Source: a virus. From it: a stretch of 33,456 nucleotides of DNA. This document shows, in pieces, positions 6,939 to 14,547 of this stretch. The translations under genes were made by a program, and so were the position numbers. The notes beneath the pieces were generated by a model. The model saw only the letters and a list, made by a program, of their open reading frames with translations. It made no database searches and had not been told where the DNA came from. The number at the start of each line of letters is the position of its first letter. Position 1 is the stretch's first letter. The DNA lies in the IMG/VR virus record IMGVR_UViG_3300034092_005311, positions 1 through 33,456 of that record. The stretch is one strand, 5' to 3'.

Positions 6939-6966
6939 AATGTAATCAGTTATTCTAAACTGTCAA
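6939..6966 (-). promoter_or_regulatory. Sigma70-type promoter for groEL
   Basis: TTGACA (6961-6966, minus strand) is followed by 16 bases and TACATT (6939-6944). It lies directly after the stop of the 475-aa gene, and the predicted start is about 15 bases before the groEL ATG. It matches the CTTGACA motif found before other operons here. Confidence 0.6.
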
Positions 6967-6971
6967 GAGTA

Positions 6972-8399
6972 TTATTGCTCTATTTTTTTAGTTACTTGTG
7001 CAAGTTCTCTTGATTTTTGAGCTGCTAACGTAGCATATTGCTTGTTAGAAACATCATTGCTTTCAACTCCCAAGAAATAATTATTAATAGCATTTCCTAC
7101 TTCGTCTAATTTTGTATAAATTGGAATCAAATTATTTTGCAATAATTCTGCATATTTTTCAGCAACACCACGAACTGTGTCTTCTGACAAATCAAGTGTT
7201 CCAATAATTCTAGAATTTCTTTGTGCATAACCAGTAGGAATTGCCCATTGTAAACGCTTTTTATATCCCGGTGTATTTCTTAATAAAGATATAAATTCTT
7301 GTTTATTTCCTTCTTTTTGTAAAATGAGGAGTTTATTATACATTTCTTCACTTCCATACAATTTAGCAGCTGCACCAGATAATTTAAGTTTTGATCTTGT
7401 AGATGTAACAGTATAATTTTTTGTATCATCTATAGTTTCTATGTCTAATGGTTTTCCTTTTTCTTTATAGATTGTTGCGCCACTATCATTTGCCACTTTT
7501 AGAATTAAAACTTGCTTATCATCTAATAATTGTTTCAATTCTTGTCCAGTTACAACTTGTGGAGTTGCATTAGATTTTACTACTACTTCTTCACCGAATC
7601 CAATATATGTTAAGAAATTTTCTAATGTAATTTCAAATTCTGAGAATTGTAGTGTTTCTTGATCATCTGATTTACGGACAATAAGATAAATAATCTGTCC
7701 ATATTGATCCATGTGTTCAACAATGTTTTCAAACGAACCATGAATACCAGTTTTTTTAGAAAGAAGTTTTAAGCTATACAATTTTCCGCTTAGAACAACG
7801 TCAGTAATTGGTTTGCCCTTTTGTCCTTCACCTTCTTCGCCTTCAACATCGGTAATCTGTACCGATTGTCCGCCAAAAATACCTGCCAAAAAACCTTCAA
7901 ACAAGAACCCAGATACTGCTTCTGTGTATTCTTGTACAATAGAACGCAATAATTCTAAAAATACAATAGTTGATAAAATTTTTGGAACACTAGCATTAGT
8001 ATCGAATTGTGTGATTACTTTACTTATATTTGCAAGCTTTTGTTCTACTGTAGCACCACCAATATTTTTAGTGAAGGTTTCAATAATTTCCCTGTCTCTG
8101 CCACCTTCTGCCTCTCTCAATTTGCCCCAACGCTCTGTAATTTTAATAACTGGTACTTTAATTGATATTTGTTCAACTTCTCTATCAGATGATTTTTCAG
8201 CCTTATACAAATCAACTGCTCTAGCGGAAGATATACGACCACTTGATGTAGTGTTAGCTTCCAACACTAATGTTGGAAGTGTGCTTTTAACTTCATTTAT
8301 AATAGCAATTAAATCATCAAAAGACATTTGACCAACTTCTTTCTTTGGCTGTGGATTAAAAAAGCTCTCAACGAGCATATCTATTTCTTGTTTTTGCAT
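6972..8399 (-). CDS. Large unknown protein, 475 aa, with PD-(D/E)XK-like residues and a capsid-leader-like N-terminus
   Basis: Not a family I can name with certainty. The ATG at 8399 is preferred (AGGA about 12 bases upstream); a TTG at 8438 would add 13 residues overlapping the protease gene. Residues about 165-212 contain LFEGFLAGIFGG (E168), then ITDVVL (D200) and YSLKLL (K211). This E...D...xxK order is reminiscent of PD-(D/E)XK nucleases, with Ser replacing the usual second acid. The N-terminus (MQKQEIDMLVESFFNP) has the [L/I]xE form of the putative capsid-targeting leaders. It could be an injected or virion-internal nuclease or a structural protein; both are inference. It follows the ClpP-like gene and precedes groEL. 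Confidence 0.75.
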   Translation of the reverse strand: MQKQEIDMLVESFFNPQPKKEVGQMSFDDLIAIINEVKSTLPTLVLEANTTSSGRISSARAVDLYKAEKSSDREVEQISIKVPVIKITERWGKLREAEGGRDREIIETFTKNIGGATVEQKLANISKVITQFDTNASVPKILSTIVFLELLRSIVQEYTEAVSGFLFEGFLAGIFGGQSVQITDVEGEEGEGQKGKPITDVVLSGKLYSLKLLSKKTGIHGSFENIVEHMDQYGQIIYLIVRKSDDQETLQFSEFEITLENFLTYIGFGEEVVVKSNATPQVVTGQELKQLLDDKQVLILKVANDSGATIYKEKGKPLDIETIDDTKNYTVTSTRSKLKLSGAAAKLYGSEEMYNKLLILQKEGNKQEFISLLRNTPGYKKRLQWAIPTGYAQRNSRIIGTLDLSEDTVRGVAEKYAELLQNNLIPIYTKLDEVGNAINNYFLGVESNDVSNKQYATLAAQKSRELAQVTKKIEQ

Positions 8400-8418
8400 A
8401 TTATAAATAGTTCCTGTT

Positions 8419-9117
8419 TTAGAATACTTCGTCAGCAATACCTAATTCTACTGCTTCCTCTGCTGATAAATAGACATTTACCTTCTTATTAATCATCTTT
8501 TTGAGTTGATTCTCTGTCATTTTTGTTTCTGCTGCTAGAAGCTTGATATAAGTGTTCTGAATATGACGGATCTCTTCCATTTCATTTTCTAGATTATGGA
8601 AAGAACCAGCGTTACCACCAATGACTGAGTGAATCATAACACGACAGTTACGACCTAGACGACGCTTACCCTTTGTACCTGCTGCAAGAATAAGAACACC
8701 AGCAGACATTACCTTACCAATACCAACTGTATGAATCTCGCATGTATCCTTGACAACACGCATCATATCATATAGAGATAGCATATCGTCTGCGTTGCCA
8801 CCGGGAGTTGAAATAATAAACTCGATTGGCTCTGATACAATCCGTGTACCTTCTTCGGGATTTTCGGGGTTTACTGCTTCCTCAACTTCTGCTGTTGCAG
8901 CAAGCTGAATAAGACCACCAATAAGTTCTGCTACCTTCTTTTCCTCTACCTCACCATAAAGTCCGATAGTACGAATCTCGGGTTCGCCTTGAAGGAGTGA
9001 CATAGGAATGATAGCCTTCCCTTCACTTTCAGTCTCACTCTCGTCAGTCTCTTCTGTGGTTTCGTCAGTCTCTACTTCTTCCTCAACGCGCTTCTTGCCG
9101 AATAGTGTAAAACCCAT
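8419..9117 (-). CDS. clpP: ClpP-like serine protease with Asn at the catalytic Asp position, 232 aa
   Basis: The ClpP fold is clear: FIISTPGGNADD (ClpP SPGG region), VMSAGVLILAAG with nucleophile S138, CRVMIHSVIGGNAG with H163, and YLSAEEAVELGIADEV at the C-terminus. The third residue of the triad (D171 in E. coli, in DRFLSA) falls on N214 (NVYLSA). Residues 11-33 are a very acidic low-complexity insertion absent from host ClpP. The ATG at 9117 has GGAG upstream. Phage ClpP-class enzymes include prohead proteases; here the position before a possible virion protein and groEL would fit a head-maturation role, but a ClpX partner or regulatory role is possible. The promoter at 9140-9167 drives it. 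Confidence 0.88.
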   Translation of the reverse strand: MGFTLFGKKRVEEEVETDETTEETDESETESEGKAIIPMSLLQGEPEIRTIGLYGEVEEKKVAELIGGLIQLAATAEVEEAVNPENPEEGTRIVSEPIEFIISTPGGNADDMLSLYDMMRVVKDTCEIHTVGIGKVMSAGVLILAAGTKGKRRLGRNCRVMIHSVIGGNAGSFHNLENEMEEIRHIQNTYIKLLAAETKMTENQLKKMINKKVNVYLSAEEAVELGIADEVF

Positions 9118-9139
9118 TTTGTCTCCATTGGTATCAATC

Positions 9140-9167
9140 AATATAACACAAATCTATACTGTGTCAA
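9140..9167 (-). promoter_or_regulatory. Sigma70-type promoter for the protease operon
   Basis: TTGACA (9162-9167, minus strand), 16 bases, TATATT (9140-9145), within the shared string GTGTTATATT also seen at 14.5 kb. It begins a few bases after the terminator at 9175-9202, forming a terminator-promoter boundary. Confidence 0.7.
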
Positions 9168-9174
9168 GTAAAAA

Positions 9175-9202
9175 GGTCATACATCTTTTTTGATGTATGA
9201 CC
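9175..9202 (-). terminator. Rho-independent terminator
   Basis: Perfect 11-base stem (9175-9185 with 9192-9202), 6-base loop, and on the minus strand a run of five T directly after the stem. It closes the operon ending with the acidic protein gene at 9233-9718. Confidence 0.85.
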
Positions 9203-9232
9203 CGTTTACACAACAATGGTTTTTATTTTATA

Positions 9233-9718
9233 TTATTTAACTAAACGCTTTATTACTCTCTTGAGAGTTTCGTTTATTATCTCTTCGTCTGTCAACATTT
9301 CGGCTACGACTTCTTCATCTTCTTCGCCTTCGCCTTCCATATCGGCTTCGCCTCCAGCGTCGGGTCCAGCGAGTTCATCACCCCCTTCTTCGCCTTCACC
9401 TTCGTCACCTTCTTCGGCTTCGCCTTCCTCGCCAAGACCCATCTTGAGGAGTACGTTTTCGACAGCTTTCTCAATCATTGACATAAGTTGATCATCTTCT
9501 ACGGTCATTTCTGGCTCTGCACCTGCATCGCCCATATCCATATCCATTTCCATATCGTCTTCGGCTGGCATTTCGCCACCCATATCTTCTGCGCCCATAT
9601 CTTCTGCTGGCATTTCATCTTCACGTTCGCCAGACATACCATAACTTTCGTTTAGTTTAACACCGGACAACTTTGCCCAACGGTTAACTTGGCTCTCACT
9701 TAATAGTTTCTTGCTCAT
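9233..9718 (-). CDS. Highly acidic protein, probable prohead-core or virion protein, 161 aa
   Basis: Residues 30-130 are extremely rich in Glu, Asp, Gly and Met in loose repeats (AEDMGAEDMGGEMPAED, EGEGEEGGDE), flanked by an amphipathic helix (LMSMIEKAVENVLLKMGLG) and a basic C-terminal helix (ETLKRVIKRLVK). Acid-rich helical proteins like this are typical of scaffold/prohead-core proteins, though a DNA mimic is also possible. The N-terminus MSKKLLSESQVNRWAKLSGV resembles leaders I associate with virion proteins of large marine phages, with potential LSE and LNE cleavage sites. AGGAG precedes the ATG; TACTATTTAAA lies about 25 bases upstream. The gene is followed by a strong terminator. Confidence 0.75.
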   Translation of the reverse strand: MSKKLLSESQVNRWAKLSGVKLNESYGMSGEREDEMPAEDMGAEDMGGEMPAEDDMEMDMDMGDAGAEPEMTVEDDQLMSMIEKAVENVLLKMGLGEEGEAEEGDEGEGEEGGDELAGPDAGGEADMEGEGEEDEEVVAEMLTDEEIINETLKRVIKRLVK

Positions 9719-9766
9719 TGTTGTAAAACTCCTACAGATTTAAATAGTAATATCATTACAAAAAGT

Positions 9767-10093
9767 CTAAACATCTATATTATTTTCTTCAAGAATATCA
9801 AAAATATTTTCTATTTCTTCTTTATTTAAGGCTAAATCTTTCATTAGCTCTTGTCCATCTTTAAGTAGTTTTCTGTTTAGTTTATTTCTTTTTTTATTTC
9901 TAGCGTTTCTTTTGACTTTCAAATCATCAATAAAGTTTAATAAAAGCGGATCTTTGTTTGTATACGCTTCTATTATATCTCTGAAAAACTGAGATTGGCT
10001 TTTGAAATCATCATCTTTCAAACAGATGATCAACTCAGCATGTTGCTTCTCTGTTACATTTACGATAAATCTTTTTAGCTTATCTTCAACCAT
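9767..10093 (-). CDS. Putative ribbon-helix-helix protein, 108 aa
   Basis: Residues 6-45 fit a ribbon-helix-helix plan: a strand (KRFIVNVTEKQ), a helix, a turn, and a second helix (SQSQFFRDIIEAYTN), as in CopG/MetJ-type DNA-binding proteins. The middle is strongly basic (KVKRNARNKKRNKLNRKLLK), suited to nucleic-acid contact, and the tail is acidic and helical. The ATG begins directly after the TAG of the IMPDH-family gene. It may be a transcriptional regulator of phage genes; the assignment rests on pattern only. Confidence 0.6.
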   Translation of the reverse strand: MVEDKLKRFIVNVTEKQHAELIICLKDDDFKSQSQFFRDIIEAYTNKDPLLLNFIDDLKVKRNARNKKRNKLNRKLLKDGQELMKDLALNKEEIENIFDILEENNIDV

Positions 10094-11134
10094 CTAGTTT
10101 CTATGTAGAATATGTGTGTCAGACTCACGCATAGATGCTGCTGATTGACGAATGATTTGTGCTTTGGCTCTGAACTCAGTTATCGACCGGCTACCAGTAT
10201 AAGAAAGACCAGAGCGTATTCCATTATCAAGTTGCTCAATAATGTCCCTTGCAGTACCTTTGTATATAACAGAGGTTGAGATTCCCTCCAAAGATGAAGC
10301 CTTGCCTCTCCAATCAACTTGTGCATCCTTTGAAGCCATGCCACGATAGACTTTACGCTTTTCTCCTTCGGGGGTAATAAAGATTTTTCCGGGTGTCTCA
10401 TCAGTTCCTGCAAGGAGTGAACCAACCATTCCAAAATCAGCACCAACACCAATAGCCTTAACAATGTCTCCACTATTTTTAATGCCACCGTCCGCAATAA
10501 TCGCAACATTATTTGAAGTCCTCGCACAATCTAGAATACTAGAGATATTAGGAACACCGTGGCCTGTTTGTATGCGAGTAGAACAAATGCTACCGCCACC
10601 AATACCGACGCGAATGCTATTAGCTCCCCAAGAAACAATCCGGTCAAGACCTTCAAGCGTAGCCACGTTGCCAGCCATGATATGTGGTGCTTCACCAACC
10701 GCATGACGTAGTTCTCCAAGAGCATTTTTCATCAAGATATGATCTCCATGCGCTACGTCTACACATAATATTCTTGCTCCTAAACTAACTAGTTTCTTTG
10801 CTCTTTCTAGAAAGTCTCCTGTTATTCCTATTGCAAAACCTACCTTATCTGCTGGTATATTTTCAAAGATTTGTTCTGCCATTTCACATTGTCTTTCAAC
10901 TGTATTATATCTGTGAACAATAGCAAGACCTCCCATGCGAGCCATTAGAAGAGCCATATGCACTTCGCTAATGGTATCCATAGGAGAAGCAACAACTGGA
11001 AGCTCAAATGACAAGCCTCTATCTTCGTCTAACCAAGATTTAAGGCTGACTTCCTTGCGAGACATAATATCGCTATATTGTGGGACAATCAGAATATCTT
11101 CATAAGTTAGAGTTTCTTGAAACGGACTAAACAT
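10094..11134 (-). CDS. IMP dehydrogenase / GMP reductase family enzyme, 346 aa
   Basis: A TIM-barrel purine nucleotide oxidoreductase. Visible motifs: TYEDILIVPQYSDI at the N-terminus, VVASPMDTISE (IMPDH-like), the catalytic-Cys loop GIGGGSICSTR, IIADGGIKNSGDIVKA and the phosphate-binding GADFGMVGSLLAGT, then YRGMASKDAQ. There are no CBS domains; length matches GMP reductase or CBS-less IMPDH. Features are mixed: SPMDT-SE is IMPDH-like, but TGHGVP after the Cys loop and GMAS recall GMP reductase. GMP reductase would convert GMP to IMP, which with the phage PurA would steer purines toward adenine in this AT-rich genome; IMPDH would do the reverse (IMP to XMP). Direction is undecided. It sits between a thioredoxin-like gene and the ribbon-helix-helix gene. 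Confidence 0.9.
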   Translation of the reverse strand: MFSPFQETLTYEDILIVPQYSDIMSRKEVSLKSWLDEDRGLSFELPVVASPMDTISEVHMALLMARMGGLAIVHRYNTVERQCEMAEQIFENIPADKVGFAIGITGDFLERAKKLVSLGARILCVDVAHGDHILMKNALGELRHAVGEAPHIMAGNVATLEGLDRIVSWGANSIRVGIGGGSICSTRIQTGHGVPNISSILDCARTSNNVAIIADGGIKNSGDIVKAIGVGADFGMVGSLLAGTDETPGKIFITPEGEKRKVYRGMASKDAQVDWRGKASSLEGISTSVIYKGTARDIIEQLDNGIRSGLSYTGSRSITEFRAKAQIIRQSAASMRESDTHILHRN

Positions 11135-11142
11135 TTATTACC

Positions 11143-11532
11143 TCACAGTTTGTCTTGTATATATTTATCAAGTTGCTTTCTAAAATAATCTTCTGGAAAT
11201 CCAGTCTTTTCACTTGGTTTGTCTGGATAAGGGATAAGATGCATTCTTTTCTTTGGGTCTTGTTCTTTTGGATTAACGATATAAACCTCTGGTACACCAT
11301 CTACCTTGAAGAACTTCATTAGATTTGGTTGTAGTATAGTATTTACATTTGCAAAGATAAAAGCCTTTTCATAATCCTCAGATGCTCTATCGAATATAGG
11401 ACGAAAGCCTTTGCAAAGCGGACAAGTGCTTGTTGTAAACTTTATTACAACTGGCTTGTTTGCTTCCATTACTGTGTCTTTAAAGTTAGAAAATGTAACT
11501 TCAATAATATTAGATAGCTTTGGACGAATCAT
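11143..11532 (-). CDS. Thioredoxin-like protein, 129 aa
   Basis: A thioredoxin fold: VVIKFTTSTCPLCKGF gives the redox motif C37-P-L-C40, and VDGVPEVYIV supplies the cis-proline loop. The usual WCGPC is replaced by TCPLC, typical of phage-encoded or specialised thioredoxins. It probably acts in the cytoplasm as reductant, the obvious client being the phage class II ribonucleotide reductase with its C-terminal cysteine pair. Its start overlaps the stop of the DUF3310 gene (ATGA). Confidence 0.85.
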   Translation of the reverse strand: MIRPKLSNIIEVTFSNFKDTVMEANKPVVIKFTTSTCPLCKGFRPIFDRASEDYEKAFIFANVNTILQPNLMKFFKVDGVPEVYIVNPKEQDPKKRMHLIPYPDKPSEKTGFPEDYFRKQLDKYIQDKL

Positions 11533-11837
11533 GGTTTATTACCCTGCTGTTCCAAATATCTATCTAGATACCAAATAGCTTTTTTAATATCTTCTATTTG
11601 ATTATTTTTATGATCTGCTCTTGCAATATATTTGAGCGCATTACCAAGATGAAAGCCAAGCTTCCAATCTTCAATAACATCAATAACTTCATACTTTCCC
11701 TTATTATAATGGGAAGGATGATTAACCATTTCCTTTTTTTGAAGGGATTGTAGCTGTGTTTTGGTTGTATCAACGCTATTCTGTAAATGTTCGTGTAGCT
11801 TTCCTACAACAACTTGTCTGGTACTTTCTTTTGTCAT
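11529..11837 (-). CDS. DUF3310 (SaV-like) protein, 102 aa
   Basis: Residues about 38-98 carry the full DUF3310 signature: VNHPSHYNKGKYEVIDVIED, then LGNALKYIARADHK and IEDIKKAIWYLDRYLE. The family is widespread in phages, is often found near nucleotide-metabolism genes and is sometimes annotated as a nucleotide kinase-like protein, but its activity is not established here. The N-terminal 37 residues are a polar helix specific to this protein. Overlaps its neighbours at both ends. Confidence 0.9.
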   Translation of the reverse strand: MTKESTRQVVVGKLHEHLQNSVDTTKTQLQSLQKKEMVNHPSHYNKGKYEVIDVIEDWKLGFHLGNALKYIARADHKNNQIEDIKKAIWYLDRYLEQQGNKP

Positions 11838-12079
11838 GCTATTAATCCTTTTGCTTGATCTTCTAAATATGCTTTTACATTAGGCCAGCATTCTGGACAG
11901 AACAGCTTAACCTCTTCCGAATCTGTATAAACAGTTACGGACCAAGTTGTAGCATGTTCTTTGCTCTTTTTGTCATACGGAGCAACGCAACCTGTGCATT
12001 TATCGGGAAGCTTACCAAACAATACTGACTTTTCAGCCATTGCTTTTTGTGCTTTTTTTATTTTTCTTGCACTACTCAT
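11834..12079 (-). CDS. Small zinc-ribbon-like protein, 81 aa
   Basis: Two cysteine pairs (KCTGCVAP near residue 28 and FCPECWPN near 60) separated by beta-like segments (TTWSVTVYTDSEEVKLF) suggest a single treble-clef/zinc-ribbon domain. The N-terminus is basic and helical. Not further recognised. It overlaps the Dam gene upstream and the DUF3310 gene downstream by four bases each. Confidence 0.75.
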   Translation of the reverse strand: MSSARKIKKAQKAMAEKSVLFGKLPDKCTGCVAPYDKKSKEHATTWSVTVYTDSEEVKLFCPECWPNVKAYLEDQAKGLIA

Positions 12080-12570
12080 ATCTCATTTCCTTTGTTATCC
12101 ATCGTGGCAAACTCTTGTGATAGCATCTTGCCACCTTTCCATTTGCTGAATACAACAACAATAGAAGGAAATGGAGCAGAGTTTTGTGAACCACCAAACT
12201 TCAAACGACCCTTAATGAAAAATATCTTATCTGCTTTCATACAGTAATCATGGAAGAACTTTGTATCTGTACGGGCAGCTACAAGCATAACAACTGTTGT
12301 GTTAAGCTTCTTTGATTCCTCATATCCCTTCTTAACCCATTCTTTGGCTTTTGAGTAGGGTGGATTGCAAAATACTTTATGACCACCCCAATCTTGTTGG
12401 AGTCCGTCTTGTGCCTCTGTAAAGAATGTTGGACATTTTGTATTGCTAGCATCTGCACATGGGTCTAGTGTAAATCCAAAACGAACATTTAAACCATCAA
12501 AGAAGTCCTGTGGGGTAGACCATAAATCTTTTGCTGACGAGAATATTACATTTTGAGTCTGTTTATTCAT
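12076..12570 (-). CDS. dam: Phage DNA N6-adenine methyltransferase (Dam family), 164 aa
   Basis: Matches the short phage N6-adenine methyltransferase family: DLWSTPQDFFDGL at the N-terminus, FTLDPCADASNTKC, then the catalytic CNPPYSKAKEWV, followed by TVVMLVAARTDTKFF and a PFPSIVVVF strand. The NPPY tetrapeptide binds the target adenine; S-adenosylmethionine is the donor. About 165 residues is usual for this family. Likely roles are protection of phage DNA from restriction or marking for packaging/replication. Starts four bases inside the dUTPase gene end. Confidence 0.92.
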   Translation of the reverse strand: MNKQTQNVIFSSAKDLWSTPQDFFDGLNVRFGFTLDPCADASNTKCPTFFTEAQDGLQQDWGGHKVFCNPPYSKAKEWVKKGYEESKKLNTTVVMLVAARTDTKFFHDYCMKADKIFFIKGRLKFGGSQNSAPFPSIVVVFSKWKGGKMLSQEFATMDNKGNEI

Positions 12571-12995
12571 TTTCCACTAGCTCCAAAACCACCAGCACCA
12601 CGCTCAGTTTCTGAAAGTGTTTCAACAAACTCAAATGATTCAGTTGAAATCTTCTCTGGTATTGCTTGTGCGATTCTATCACCAATATCAAAATGGAAAT
12701 GAACCTTTGAAGTATTATGAAGAACTACCTTCCATTCTCCACGATAACTGGAATCAATAACCCCTGCGAGAACATCAACACCACTCTTAACAGCTAAACC
12801 AGAGCGAGGAGCAACACGCATATAATACTGAGGGCTAAATGAAGTGCAAATACCTACGGGTACTGCTTCTCTTTCACCGGGAGCAATAACCCCTTCCTCC
12901 GTTGCATATAGATCAAAACCAGCATTACCATTTGCTCTATCTTTAAAATCAACAAAGCCTTGTATCTTCATAACTTTTAGATTTAGTGGTTCCAT
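12567..12995 (-). CDS. dut: Trimeric dUTPase, 142 aa
   Basis: All five dUTPase motifs are present in order: NAGFDLYA, APRSGLAVK, GVIDSSYRGEW with HN, GDRIAQAIPE, and the C-terminal RGAGGFGASGK loop that closes over the active site. Hydrolyses dUTP to dUMP and pyrophosphate, both excluding uracil from DNA and supplying ThyX substrate. Length is standard. It is coupled to dam downstream. Confidence 0.97.
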   Translation of the reverse strand: MEPLNLKVMKIQGFVDFKDRANGNAGFDLYATEEGVIAPGEREAVPVGICTSFSPQYYMRVAPRSGLAVKSGVDVLAGVIDSSYRGEWKVVLHNTSKVHFHFDIGDRIAQAIPEKISTESFEFVETLSETERGAGGFGASGK

Positions 12996-13343
12996 TTATT
13001 CTCCTGTTTTCTTTTTAGCAAAAATAACTGTCTCATCAGCTGACTGATTATATTCTCTTTTTATTGGTTTGACAATACCTTTATCTTCTTTTCTTTTATC
13101 TAATGTATCAAGCCATTCATCTGGCTCTTCTTTACTTCTAACATCATAAAAAACAGGCCAGCCATTAAGCTCCCATCCCTTTAATAGTTCTCGCCATACC
13201 TCTGTGGGTATTCTAAGGAGCACTCCATCGTTTGATGCTCTAAACTCTACTTTATCCATTTTAAGATAAAGATTAGAATAATCAGATACTTCTTGATAAA
13301 AGTGGTGTTTAGTGTTTAAAGAGATTGTCTTTTTAGTGACCAT
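12996..13343 (-). CDS. Hypothetical protein, 115 aa
   Basis: Not recognised. Soluble, tryptophan-rich in the middle (VWRELLKGWELNGWPVFYDV), basic at both ends. The segment VEFRASNDGVLLRIPTE looks like paired strands. It ends directly against the dUTPase start and overlaps the upstream gene by 11 bases. Confidence 0.7.
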   Translation of the reverse strand: MVTKKTISLNTKHHFYQEVSDYSNLYLKMDKVEFRASNDGVLLRIPTEVWRELLKGWELNGWPVFYDVRSKEEPDEWLDTLDKRKEDKGIVKPIKREYNQSADETVIFAKKKTGE

Positions 13344-13557
13344 TATTGTTCCTAGTCGTTCTGAGTCTTAGTTCTGTAATAAGATTGATTGAATCTTCTT
13401 GTTGTCTTAGTATCTGACATAGATCATGCATTTGAGAACTAAGTAAAAGAACCGCTTGTAGGTTACTTTTTCTATCTTCTTTTAACATTTCAGTGCATAG
13501 GAACTCATATTGCTTATACAGCTGAACCCAAGCATTTATAATGTTTTCGTTAGTCAT
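13333..13557 (-). CDS. Helical hypothetical protein, 74 aa
   Basis: Not recognised. Predicted almost entirely helical (LQAVLLLSSQMHDLCQILRQ), with three cysteines or fewer and a polar tail. It starts four bases before the end of the UV endonuclease gene, so it is coupled to it. Confidence 0.65.
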   Translation of the reverse strand: MTNENIINAWVQLYKQYEFLCTEMLKEDRKSNLQAVLLLSSQMHDLCQILRQQEDSINLITELRLRTTRNNNGH

Positions 13558-14486
13558 GCTGCCTTCTTACAATGTATATCACGATACTTGAACAAAGCAA
13601 GTTCTTTCATTTTTGCTTCAATCATTATGTCTACATCTTGTCCGAAAGTATCAATATAGTTATAAACATAATCTGAATGTGCTTGTGGGGGACACTTTAT
13701 CTTTTGCTCTTCACAACGAGATTCAGAATAATGAACTACTGGCTTGATACTCCCCCAAGTAGAAACGGCGATTGCAAGCGCATCTTTGTGTGACATACCA
13801 CCATTGTTCAATGAATGATGATGATAGTCAAAAACAATAGGAATACCAGTGTGCTTGAAAATATTGTTGTATAGTTCCTCTGTGTTGTATAATGATGGTT
13901 TATCATCGTTTTCTAGTGTGAAACGTGTTCTAATCTTTTCATCCAGTAGTTCAAAGTTCCGTAGAAACTGTGCAATAGCCATAGGCTTATTCTTGTACGT
14001 CGCACCAACATGAATATTAATCTTGTTGTATGGAGTACGAGAAAGTCCCATCAAATCAAGAATATCTGCATGTACCGTCAAATCCTTGATAGTATTTTTG
14101 GTTACAGATGGATTAGACGAAGTGAGCTTATTAAATGGACCGGGATGGAAAGTAAGTCGTTGATTGGTTGCGGTAGCATATTGCCCACACTTACGAAGCA
14201 AAGTTGAAATACGCTCAACATTCGGGAGATTATAGATACCGTATTCGGATGCCCAAGGAAACATATCGGAGGACATACGGTAGAACCTAACTCCGTTTGT
14301 TGTATTCCATTGTAGAATCTTATAGAGATCAATGATATTCTGTTCAGCAAGTTGGGCAGCATAGTTAATACCTTTTTGATCGAACGTCTTGCGAATCATT
14401 GTACGGTTCGTTGTTACCCGCTTTTTGGCAGGAACATCGGAGAGAGTCATATTGATACAGGCATAGCCTAAGTTTAGTGTAGACAC
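13554..14486 (-). CDS. uvdE: UV-damage endonuclease (UvdE/UVDE family), 310 aa, GTG start
   Basis: TIM-barrel UVDE signature: LNLGYACINMTL at the N-terminus, RLTFHPGPF, INIHVGA, RFTLENDD, PIVFDYHHH, VVHYSESR, AHSDYV and IEAKMKELAL, covering the conserved His/Asp/Glu metal ligands. The family nicks DNA 5' of UV photoproducts and other lesions, a one-step start to excision repair. The GTG at 14486 is chosen because AAGGGG lies 6 bases upstream; the ATG at 14504 coincides with the predicted transcription start. The Shine-Dalgarno lies inside the palindrome at 14493-14524. Confidence 0.95.
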   Translation of the reverse strand: MSTLNLGYACINMTLSDVPAKKRVTTNRTMIRKTFDQKGINYAAQLAEQNIIDLYKILQWNTTNGVRFYRMSSDMFPWASEYGIYNLPNVERISTLLRKCGQYATATNQRLTFHPGPFNKLTSSNPSVTKNTIKDLTVHADILDLMGLSRTPYNKINIHVGATYKNKPMAIAQFLRNFELLDEKIRTRFTLENDDKPSLYNTEELYNNIFKHTGIPIVFDYHHHSLNNGGMSHKDALAIAVSTWGSIKPVVHYSESRCEEQKIKCPPQAHSDYVYNYIDTFGQDVDIMIEAKMKELALFKYRDIHCKKAA

Positions 14487-14492
14487 TAGAAA

Positions 14493-14524
14493 CCCCTTGT
14501 GCATATTGAATATAACACAAGGGG
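14493..14524 (-). promoter_or_regulatory. Palindrome enclosing the uvdE -10 box and Shine-Dalgarno
   Basis: Arms 14493-14501 and 14516-14524 are perfect complements (nine bases, ten if the flanking pair is counted). The -10 box lies in the 14-base loop. The AAGGGG ribosome-binding site is the copy nearest the gene (minus strand). RNA reading through from upstream would fold and hide it; RNA started at the local promoter lacks the first arm. Confidence 0.6.
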
Positions 14525-14537
14525 TCAACTAGGTCAA
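14509..14537 (-). promoter_or_regulatory. Sigma70-type promoter for the uvdE operon
   Basis: TTGACC (14532-14537, minus strand), 17 bases, TATATT (14509-14514). Same CTTGACC(TAG) and GTGTTATATT context as other promoters here. Predicted start near 14502. Confidence 0.7.
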
Positions 14538-14547
14538 GTAGAATAGA

